64,000 nucleotides of DNA from Halicephalobus mephisto. Taxonomy: Eukaryota > Nematoda > Chromadorea > Rhabditida > Panagrolaimidae. The first letter of the stretch is position 1; each line of letters opens with the position of its first letter. Below the pieces are notes generated by a model. It was not told where the DNA came from. It did no database searches and saw nothing but the letters and a program-made list of their open reading frames with translations. Shown here one piece after another: positions 11,101 to 20,900 of the stretch. Location of the stretch: assembly GCA_009193035.1 (NCBI GenBank), contig SWDT01000041.1, positions 62,001 to 126,000 on the forward strand, read 5' to 3'. The position numbers and the translations under genes were made by a program.

Positions 11101-13210
11101 GAAATTCGAACTTATGTGTAGCTAATTTCGAAGGACAAAATTAATTAAAATTTTTATCAGTTGTTCCGAACCAAGTGCGTTTTTCACTCAAGGTTGTCTT
11201 AGAAAAAATTAATGATCTGAAGATGTCAATGAAATTAGAAAATACAGAAGACACTCAAGTGGTTTTCAGATACAAAAACTCTAAATTGAAATCTTCAAAA
11301 TGAAAAAAATCGAAAATAAATTTCGACGAAAAAGTTCGAATTTCTTCGAAAAATTTCTAAATAAAAAAAATTATTTTAATTTTAAATATAGTTATTTTCC
11401 AATTTTTAAAATAGCTTATTTTAGAATCGACGAATCCAAGATAAAATTAAAATTGACGATTTTCATTTTAAAAAACATTTTTAAATTATAGAAATTTTAA
11501 CCAACCTTATAGCTACGAACATTAGTTGAGGTAAATAGAAGAAGAGCAGTTCTTTGGACTTTGATTTTCCTAATTCTACATTGAAGATGAGTTCATCAAA
11601 ATCACCTATAGATTTCCGAATAACGTTGTGAGTGAATTTCAAATCTTGAATTCTGTAGTTCCCTGGCTGGAAAATATTCATAAGAATGCATATATATGTA
11701 CAAATGTACAAATGTACATACATACATACACACATACATACACACATACAACATACATACATACATACATACATACATACACACATACATACATACATAC
11801 ATATGAACGTATTACAAGGATACAAACATACATACATACATACATACACACATACATACATACATACATACATACACACATACATACATACATACATACA
11901 TACACACATACATACATACATACACACATACACACATACACACATACACACATACACACATACACACATACACACATACACACATACACACATACACACA
12001 TACATACATACATACATATGAACGTATTACAAGGATACAAACATACATACATACATACATACACACATACATACATACATACATACATACACACATACAT
12101 ACATACATACACACATACACACATACACACATACACACATACATACATACATACATATGAACGTATTACAAGGATACAAACATACTATATATGCATATAC
12201 ATACATACAGTGTACACATATACCTATATATCTATATATATACATGCATATAATATATAGATACACCTATATAATAAACTTCTTACATTCTGAATTCCAT
12301 CTTGGAATGTAGATAGGTTTTCTTCAACGTTGTCTGACCAAATGACGAACATTTCATTTTGGCGGTAATTTATATTATGCCAGATAAGTTGGCAAGTGAG
12401 GGTCGGAAATGGAGTGCTGGAGTTGGAGGTGCAAGGAGCTTTGAGGGCGACTCTAAAGGGAATCGGGGTAATGGGAAGTTACTTTAGAAACCGACCTTTG
12501 TGTTTCGAAGACCGTTCCATTAGGAAACACGACGGCGTTGGCTTCGGTCTGTCGTCCCGAGACCAGTTCCCCACTCATCAACGATACATAAGGAGTTTTC
12601 AATGCTGTCATGTTGGGGATCCGCACAATGGCATATTCCTCGCAAGGGAAGAGATCAGAATAATCCAGATCTTTGTCGACATATCTCTTGGTGAGAAATC
12701 CATCGACGATGATTTCACGATTACTGTTGCTCTGGATTATTCTTTGAAGTTTGAGGGACATTTCAAGGCCGTCAGTGGGGGGTTTCGAGTGGTCTGAAGT
12801 AAGATATCCGAGATAATCCGTCGAAGAAATAAAAAGTTGCTCAATTTCGGTCTCAACGCGAAAAAAATAATTTTACTTTTTTAAACTTAATTTTTTATAT
12901 TTTTTAAACAATTTTAAAATTATTTTTGTATTTTTTAGATAGAACAAAATTCCGGCTATATTTTTAAAGAAAATTTATTAAAAAATAATGAATTTTAAAA
13001 AAATTATGGATGTTTGAAAATTTCAAAAATCTTTCGTGTCGAGACCAAAATTGAATAATTTAATATTTTTCTTTATTTTAATAGTCACAAACCATGTCTC
13101 TTTTTTTCTAGTTTATCTTTGAGAAGTTCACTATTAGGGACACAATCGGGTCTGACGAAGCGGATGAAGATCAAAAAGATCAGGATCTTCGTTTCGAGAA
13201 CGACTCTCAT
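8186..13210 (-). CDS. Cys-loop ligand-gated ion channel subunit
   Basis: Pentameric plasma-membrane receptor subunit, 419 residues. Exons on the minus strand: 13093-13210, 12496-12793, 12287-12452, 11506-11666, 9547-9683, 8654-8852, 8186-8366; all phases join. Residues 1-22 form a signal peptide. The extracellular domain runs to about 233, with the loop cysteines at 146 and 159 and a TPFPTLTC end. TM1 is about 234-254 (FFYLPQLMFVAISW), TM2 about 262-280 after the word ITR, TM3 starts with the family-typical DIW at 294-296, and TM4 is about 371-395 after a short, lysine-rich cytoplasmic loop. Ligand and ion selectivity are not evident: neither the PAR motif of anion channels nor the Glu at -1' of cation channels is present before TM2. 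TTTTATTTTCCAG abuts the ATG and is a likely trans-splice acceptor. It belongs with the divergent nematode LGC channels; I cannot name the orthologue. Confidence 0.9.
8890..9480. repeat. Intronic tandem and duplicated segments of the channel gene
   Basis: Inside the intron between channel exons 5 and 6. A unit of about 37 bp (TTATTTGATCAAAATAAAAA) occurs about three times at 8890-9000. A segment of about 100 bp (GACAAGAACG to AAATAAATCGAAAAT, including ACCGTAATTATGCAATATTT) is present at 9095-9195 and again at 9351-9462. The part between them, 9196-9330, is also found in the preceding intron at 11311-11440. Confidence 0.75.
9739..10062 (-). mobile_element. Composite array-plus-tail element, copy A
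   Basis: Located in the intron between exons 4 and 5 of the channel gene. Read on the minus strand it begins with about four degenerate copies of a 41-bp unit (core GGTCCCGAACGGATTG, then TTAGCACTAAGAAGGAACG) and continues into a conserved tail containing TTGTATTGTGCCTAAGGCAT, CTTCATCTAGAC and ACAAATACAA. The same array and tail occur in the same order at 23260-23836 and 54060-54352, so the whole is a mobile or duplicated unit. No protein is encoded. Whether it is a solo-LTR-like or other non-autonomous element cannot be decided from three copies. Confidence 0.65.
10406..10760. repeat. Tandem repeat of about 120 bp, three copies
   Basis: Copies start near 10406, 10528 and 10647, each with TAGAAAATTATCTTTATTAA and TAAAGATAAACTAAAAAATA. 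The segment TCTTTATTAATAAAGATAA is palindromic and could form a cruciform. It lies within the long intron of the channel gene. Confidence 0.75.
11705..12185. repeat. (TACA)n/(TACACA)n microsatellite with embedded 26-mer
   Basis: Nearly 480 bp of TACA and CACA steps in the intron between exons 3 and 4 of the channel. The array is interrupted at three points by the same non-repeat segment, ATGAACGTATTACAAGGATA followed by CAAACA (near 11801, 12017 and 12156), so the larger period is about 140-215 bp and includes a fixed insert. The long Tyr-Ile-His-Thr and Met-Tyr-Val-Cys frames here are products of the repeat and are not genes. Confidence 0.9.
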
Positions 13211-14739
13211 CTGGAAAATAAAAATAAAACACTTCTATTAAGTCTCTATCGAGAGTTAAACAATGATTCAATAAACCATTCTAAACAAAATTTTAAATCA
13301 AATCAAAAAAGTTTTCAATTAAAAAACTGGCTCTGATTCGTTCGAAAAAATCGAAAAAATTAATTTTTATATAAATAAAATTAATTTTCAACTTATTTAA
13401 AATCAGTTATTGAACATACATTCGGATGAATTCCAAAAAATCAATAAAAAGAATCAGCTTGGAATTTTTTCGATTCAAAAAATGAATGATGTTCTTGCGC
13501 GGTTTGATCAGGGTCGTCTGAAGAAAGAAAATTCCAAAACGGTGGGAAATTGAAAAACAATCAAATTTCATTTTGTCGAAATAAGGTAATTCATCCAAAA
13601 AATACAGTTACAGTTGAATATTATTCAATAAAAAACAATTTTAAATAAATAACTATTCAAATAAAACCCAATTTTGGCGTTCTGTGTCGAAGCGGAATTC
13701 AGACGTTGTTTCGGAACTCCCGCCGCGAAAATTCCTCCTTGTTCTTCTTTTTCGGAACTCTTTAAAATTTTTCTTTTATTTTTTGTTTTTATTTCTCTTA
13801 TTTTTTATTTTATTTTTTCCTGATTTTAGAATAAGTTTCTAGAAATTTCTCCAAACCCTGTCTCCTCTGTACGTTTTGATTATTTGCTCACTGGTCCAAT
13901 GTCGGTCACAAGACTGGTACGAGTGTTCTTGCTTTTCCTGCGGCTGGACTTCACGTTGCTGCTGTGATATAAGGCCGACAGACAAGCTGATTATGCTGTT
14001 TTAGTTTGGGGAATCACCGGACAAGCGTTTTACATTGATAAATGAAAGAGAATGTTTCATGTGAAGTCAGCATGCAAAAATTTCGGAAACTTTAATCAAA
14101 ACATTTTTATTTCTAGCAAATAACACATTGGCAAGTCTTCCTTTATTGTGAAAATTTTTAATTTTATATAATATGTGGATTTTTCGAAGATGATAGTGAC
14201 TGATATATCTTTAGTTTTTTATTTTTAGATTTTAGGATTCTCTCGTGAAAGTTTCATATATCAATCTCACAGTTAAGTTAGCCCAATGATGGCTGTGTCC
14301 TAGCAAATCCCGAATTTCAATAGATTTTTACTTTTTTAAATTTCTATTTTTGCCTAAAAATGTCCACTGTCCGGCAACCTTGACCATCATTTATATAAAA
14401 TTCGTTTCATTACGGACTATTTTTTCTTTCTCGAGATTAAAGTCCTCTCGTTCGTTTTCATTTTGGAAGCAGATGAATGGGTTCTGATATGCTCGTCTTA
14501 TCGGAAGGACCGCCCAAATTTTCTCCACACGAATTCGCCAGCAGCTCCGTTTTGCCGTATTTTTGACTCTTGATCAGTGTGGTAGTCTTCATTGCTGCGT
14601 TTGTCGGTCAATTTATTTTATTCCTGCTGCGCAAATCTGGATTCATAAGTCGAATCCAGACTTGTATTGATTTCATCTTTTAATCTCTTTCATCTTGGCG
14701 TTATTATTTCTTCTGTGTCATTCATTCAAGTGTGCAACG
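13211..14739. promoter_or_regulatory. Divergent intergenic region between channel and NAA30 genes
   Basis: This 1.5-kb gap lies between the start codons of two divergently transcribed genes, so both promoters should be here. From about 13680 on it is distinctly less AT-rich than the flanks and carries unique sequence, which fits promoter or 5' leader DNA. A pyrimidine tract ending TTCATTCAAG at 14721-14730 sits nine bases before the NAA30 ATG and may be its trans-splice acceptor. No transcription-factor site can be assigned from sequence alone. Confidence 0.45.
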
Positions 14740-16345
14740 ATGACTTGTAGACTGGAACCAGAGAAAAAACTCGAAAAACCTGCCAGATTGGTCCTTGTGG
14801 ACAATAATCAACAACAAGAAATCCCTCGTCCTAATCAAGTACGCCATCAAAACTCCCGTTATGCTATGAGTACCGCGGAAACCTGCAACATAATCGACAA
14901 CACCATTGACAGTCTCAGAAGGTCCATGGCTTTGGTTGCTGAAAAGGTTGGTCTTTTATGAATTACTTATTTCCTAAATTCACACCTTTGGGGACGCTCA
15001 ATATACATATCGTTTTTTAAATTAATTTCATATAAAACTCTGTTTTGGAAACAACTGTAATAATCTGCCTTTAACAAGTCATGCAAGTCTTAAATGTGGT
15101 TTTTTGAATAAATGAAATCTAACATCCTTTGTAAGTGCAATTTAAAGGTTTCTAGATATATCCAGACAAAATATAGCTTGAACATACTTAATATTAACTT
15201 ATTGTTGTGAGAAACCAAAATTACCGTATGGACTGCTTTAATTTTTGCAAGATCTTTTGCTTGCATTTTTTACATTGATTAGGTGTCTTAAAATTTTCTA
15301 TTGAACCAGGCATTCAATAGAGCGCACAAAGTTCGGTTACTTTGATCATTATCAATTTTTGATGACCACGGGGACTTCCTTTTTTCCATTAACATTGAAT
15401 TCTGATGAATTATTGTAAATCAGGGTTATTATCTACAAAAAATACTTGTGACTTGAGATTCTACTTTTTAGTTTGTGCAGGAAGGGTCGTTTTTAAAACA
15501 CGTTGGCCTCGTTCCTAACACACGTGCCTTCGTTGTGATTGTTTGAATGTTCTTTGGTTTTTTTTGTAGTAATTTTTGGAGGTTTATTTTTCTATTTTTA
15601 GTTCAACAAACCAGCAGGACCATTGCCGAATCCAACTATGCCTATCCATTCTCAGCCACTACCTGAAACTTCTCAATGCAACGCTGAACCCTCTGAAAAT
15701 TCAGAAATTGTGATTGAATCTTTCAAAGATGAATCTCAAATGCCGGATATTATGCGTGTTATTACCAAGGAATTGAGTGAACCATATTCCATTTACACTT
15801 ATCGTTATTTTATCAACAACTGGCCTGAGCTTTGTCTTTTGGTAAGTTAAAGTGTTTTTAAATCTAATGATCTTTGAGATTTTTAAATATCACATTTTTA
15901 GGCACGAGATACATCAAATAATTGTAACATTGGAGTTATTGTGTGTAAACTTGATCAAGAACCAAAATGGCGTCGTGGTTACATTGCAATGTTGGCTGTT
16001 GAAGAGGCTTATAGAAGAAGAGGAATAGGAATGGAATTGGTTAAGAAATCAATTGAGGTTATGAGACAAATAGGATGTGATGAGGTGAAATTATGGGAAA
16101 TTATAATTATTAATTATTAATTTTAGGTTATGTTAGAAACGGAAGTTACTAATACTAAAGCTCTCGCATTGTATAGTCGTCTTGGATTTATTCGTGAACG
16201 TCGTCTTCTTCGTTATTATCTCAATGGAGTTGATGCTTTCCGTTTGAAACTTTTATTTGCAGATTGTTGGCCTGAACAATGTTCCCCAATTTCTGTTGGA
16301 GATGAAGGTCACGAGAATATTGGAGAAGCTCAAGAAGCGTGTTGA
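14740..16345 (+). CDS. NAA30: N-alpha-acetyltransferase 30, NatC catalytic subunit
   Basis: Cytosolic, ribosome-associated enzyme that transfers the acetyl group from acetyl-CoA to N-terminal Met followed by a hydrophobic residue. Exons: 14740-14946, 15602-15841, 15902-16084 and 16127-16345, all joined in phase 0, giving 282 residues. Residues 1-110 are a polar, variable N-terminal extension. The GNAT domain starts near 115 with the NAA30 signature QMPDIM, then [31 protein letters not shown] and the acetyl-CoA loop RRRGIG (187-192) follow, and the C-terminal part has [17 protein letters not shown] and [14 protein letters not shown]. All diagnostic motifs are intact. Introns are short (654, 60 and 42 bp). 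The first in-frame ATG is at 14740; AATAAA at 16454-16459 is a likely polyadenylation signal. Identity as NAA30 rather than NAA20/NAA50 rests on the [12 protein letters not shown] block. Confidence 0.95.
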
Positions 16346-17992
16346 AGGCAAAAAAGTTGATTGATTATTTGGTTACTTTTTGACGAGTCGTAAGATTGTT
16401 TTGTGCAGAAAGTAAATTTATAGGGAAAGGCAAATACTCCTTTCATTGTAAATAATAAAAATTGATGGAAAATCCCACAATTTTTTTATCAATTTGTTTT
16501 TTGAACTCTATGATTGTGATAGAAAAGTATTCTCACAGGAAAGAATCAAAGATGATAGTGAATTTAGTGATGATAATTTAAAAGAACAGGTTGATTTTAT
16601 TTTTTTATGATTTTTGATTTTTTAAATTTTTTGTGTTTGGTAGATATAAATTAACTTGATAAAAGAAATTGTTTAAAATAAGATTTTTGTTTTTAGTTTA
16701 AAAAATTTTAATAATTAAATAGATTTTTTATATTTTATTAAAATTTAAATTTTTTTCGGAAATTAAAATATTTGTTATTTTTAATCTTACAGTATTGTCA
16801 ATGAATAGTATTTTTTCGTGGATTGAGAAATTTGGAGTTTTTAGATTTTGGGATTTTTGAAGATTTTAGAAAATTTTATTAAATTTTAAAGATTTTTGAA
16901 ATTTTAAAAATTTCAGAAGCTTCGGCTGGATTCTGGAGAATTTCAACAAGGTTTTTGGAAATTATAAATTTCTTTTAGATTCTAATTTTCGACGGAATTT
17001 TTAAAGGTTTCAAGAATTTTCTGGATTCAGAAGTTTTAAAAACATTCAGAAAATTTTTAAAGATTTCAAGAATTTTTTGGATTCAAGAGGATTTGAAAAA
17101 ATCCACACGATTCTGAAGGACTCTAAAGATTCGGACGAGATTCTTGAAGAATTTCAAGAATTTTTTGGATTCAAGAGGATTTGAAATAATCTACACGATT
17201 CTGAAGGATTCCGACAATTTATATGAGATTCTTGAAGAATCTAGAAATTTCGACTTGATTCAAGAGGATTCTGAAAACATCCACACGATTCTGAAGGATT
17301 CCGACAATTTATATGAGATTCTTGAAGAATCTAGAAATTTCGACTTGATTCAGGAGGATTCTGGAAACATCCACACGATTCTGAAGGATTCCAACAATTC
17401 GAACAAGATTCTTCAAGGCTTCAGGAACTTTTTTCAAATTCAAAAATTTTTAAAAAATTCAGAAACTTGTATTTGATTATATTTTTCAAACAACATTGTA
17501 AAAAACCACAACTGCTTTCAACTTTGCTACTATATACCGTAACAATGACATCTGAATTCCATGTTTAATTTAATAATTCACAATTTATCAATTTTCAAAA
17601 AAATTCAAATTTGATCACTGCAATCCGGATTTTTTCAGTTTTCCTTTTATTGCAAAAAAAAACCGAGAACAAATGTGACATTGCATTTTTGATTTGAAAG
17701 AATCTTGAAAAATAGGAAAAACTGTAAAAAAGAGATATATGGAGGCACTTGGGTGATGATTTGGCTGATCTCGAAAATGTGCAACTTTCCGGATCAAGTT
17801 AACAAGATAACATAAGCGAAATCTATTTTTAATAAATTTTTTGTTAACTGAGCAGGTCTACAAACTGAAGAAAAAAAAATTTAAAATTAAATCAAAATTA
17901 GTAAAGACCCATTTTTGCTAAATAGGAAACAAGGCAGATGGGATATTTTTGGTAGATAGCCTAAACGATTGCCTACTGTAAGGAACACTTGA
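16346..17992. repeat. 3' spacer with minisatellite
   Basis: Converging ends of NAA30 (plus) and the exchanger (minus). Positions about 16980-17420 hold a minisatellite of 87-110 bp units with the core CACACGATTCTGAAGGATTC and GAGATTCTTGAAGAATCTAG; the second core is a near-palindrome. One frame stays open through it, encoding Asp/Glu/Asn/Ile-rich repeats, but it has no splice or domain support and is not called a gene. Confidence 0.65.
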
Positions 17993-20900
17993 TTAGAAGC
18001 CAGCAATAACGCAATAAGATTCCAAAGCGGAGATTCCGACGTAGAATCCCCAGAGAGAACCGAAAAATAAAGCTGTGGCCCATTTTAGAGCAACTGGACC
18101 TCCGAGTTCCCCTCCGGCAATCTTTCTTCTCAAGATAATTGTAGCAATACAAATACAGGCTTCAGTACAGAAAACCGTCACGGAAAACGCCAATGTACCT
18201 GGATCGACGTAGAAGTAGTTTCCATGGAGCGAATGATAGATGGCCGCGAGAGACCAGGCGATTCCGATCCCGAGGAACACGTTCACAGCGTTGGAACCTG
18301 TGACGTTTCCGATCGAAGAATCTGCATATTTGTCGTTCATGGCAGCGACTTTGGAAGCAAAGGTATCTGAAAATATACGGTAAAAATATAGTCAATAATT
18401 TAAAAATGGATAATTTCTGGAAATTTTCAAATTTGAAGTCCTGTCAGGCTGATCTAGGTCCTTCTAGGTCATTTCGAAATTTTCTACAGTTTTCAAATTC
18501 CTAATTTAGGTCTTTTCAGATTATTTTACATTTTTTCACAACCCTCAGATCCTCAATTTAGGTCCTGTCAGACTGGTCTAGGTCCTGCCAGGCTGATCTA
18601 GGTCCTTCCAGACTGGTTTGGGTCCTGTCAGACTGGTCTAGGTCCTTCCAGACTGGTCTAGGTCCTGTCAGGCTGATCTAGGTCCTTCCAAGCTGGTTTA
18701 GGTCTTTCTAGGACTATTCTAAAAAGATATAAAAATCAAGTTCATTAATTATTTAAAATACATAATTTTTAGATGTTTTTCTTATTTTATATAAAATTAT
18801 ATATTTTCCTCAACTTTTGTATTATGTTATTGAAATAACTATTTTTGAATTTTAAAAACACTTACCAGGAACAGAAGTACCCAAAGCGACGAAGGAGATG
18901 GCGGTGACTGCATCCTTCAATCCCACCCAGCAACCGAATTGAGAAGCCAAATCTCCGACAACAGCAGTCAAAACTCCGATCATGGAAATCGAAACAACGA
19001 AACAAGCCCATCCTCCCCAGTAATCCGTAGGGGGAATTATTGCGAAAGCGAGTTTCCAAGGAACAGACAAAAAATGCATAAAATAATCTCCGAATCCTGG
19101 TTCTGAAGGTTCCTTTTCTCCGTCACCAGATCCTTCTTCATCGTCTTCATCGTCATCTCCAGCTCCTACAGTAAGCGCATCGATGAATTGCTCTCTCCAG
19201 GTCGAGGTCCCGAGCATAAGGGACGTGTTCGCCGTCTTCAGCATACGGTCAACCACAGACTAAAAAGTAAAAATTCAACAAACAGTAATCCTAAAATCAA
19301 AAATCAAAAGTTCTCTAAAATTGAAATTCCTAAAAAATAAATACATTCAACTATGTAAAAATAATCATTATATTTAAAAATTGTAAAATTTATGCAAATT
19401 GAAAAAGTTGTTAAACATCGTGTCAGGACCAAATTTGTTTCATTCAGCAAATTTTTAGAATTTGATCTCAAAGATTGAAAATCAAAGTAACAACGGTCCT
19501 GACACGAATAATGTTTAATTAAATTTTTAATCGTAAAGTTGAATAACAACTTTTTAAACATTGTTCGTGCCAGGACCAAAACTCTTGAATTTAGAAATTT
19601 TTAACATCACTAAGAATATTTTCCAATTACTGGTCCTGACACGAATAATGTTTAATTAAAATTTTAATCACAAAATTCATTAACAACTTTTTAAACATTG
19701 TTCGTGTCAGGACCAGGATTCTTTCATTTGCAATCCCTGAGATCAGATTCTAAGTAACAATGGTCCTGACACGAATAATGTTTAATTTACTTCTTAACTA
19801 TCAAGTTGACTAACAACTTTTTAAATTTCGCTACTGTATCTACTTACCTGGAATTCCTTGCTTTCACGAATAGTAATTTGGGTCTGTTTGAAATCTCCCA
19901 GACGAGGTTTACCGAGTTCAGCAATTTGGAGCTGATCAGGGGTAAGTTGAAGAGGATTATCGTCAACTGAAAACACCCATTATATTTTGGAAAAAATAAA
20001 TTTCCAACCGACAAATATTATTTGAATTATTTCCTACACCCTAAGTTAATTTTTTTCTCAACATGATACTTTAATTCGAAATTTTTGAACAAAGACACAG
20101 ATAATAGACAATTCCAAAGGGGGACACAGTAAGCAACGCCACCAGATGTTAGATTTTCCGTTTTTACCAATTTCGCCGAGGGAATCTTTGTGTGAAGGTT
20201 GCCCGCCGAACCAGGATCCAACTCGTTCTCGAAATTTCGTCCCGAGATTTGGAGAATTTCCAGCACTATGAGGAACGACGAATTCAGAAGTTTTTCTCGG
20301 AGACAGTAAATTTCCTGAAAACGGGGGAAAATAGCAAAAGGGAAGCCAGAGGAAAAATCCATGTTAGAATTTCCGAAGTTTAATCGTTAAAAATTTGAAA
20401 TATTGGAAAAAGGGATTTTTTGAAATATTTGAAAGTATACTGTAAAGTCCCAAATATTCAAAGGTATACTGTAAACCTAAAATATTTGAAGTATACTGTA
20501 AGTGCCGAATATTTGGGAGAATACTGTAAGTCCCTAAATATTTGAAGGTATACTGTAAGTGTCGAATATTTAAAGGTATACTGTAAAATCCTAAATATTT
20601 GAAGGTATACTGTAAACCTAAAATATTTGAAGTGTACTGTAAATGCCGAATATTTAAAGGTATACTGTAAAATCCTAAATATTCAAAGGTATACTGTAGA
20701 ACCTCAAATATCTGAAGTGTACTGTAAAATCTCAAATATTTGAAAGTATACTGTAAACCTAAAATATCTGAAGGTATACTGTAGGTGCCAAGTATTTAAG
20801 AGTATACTGTAAAGTCCTGAATATTCGAAGGTGTACTGTGAAATCTCAAATATTTGAAGGTATACTGTAAACTTCAAATATCTGAAGTATACTGTAGGTG

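Noticed and set aside
11628..12260. Long Tyr-Ile-His-Thr and Met-Tyr-Val-Cys reading frames on both strands
   Set aside because: They are translations of the (TACA)n microsatellite; several frames and both strands are open at once and there is no splice or domain support.
17144..17476. 110-codon Asp/Glu/Asn-rich frame
   Set aside because: It coincides exactly with a minisatellite and has no start context, splice sites or known domain.
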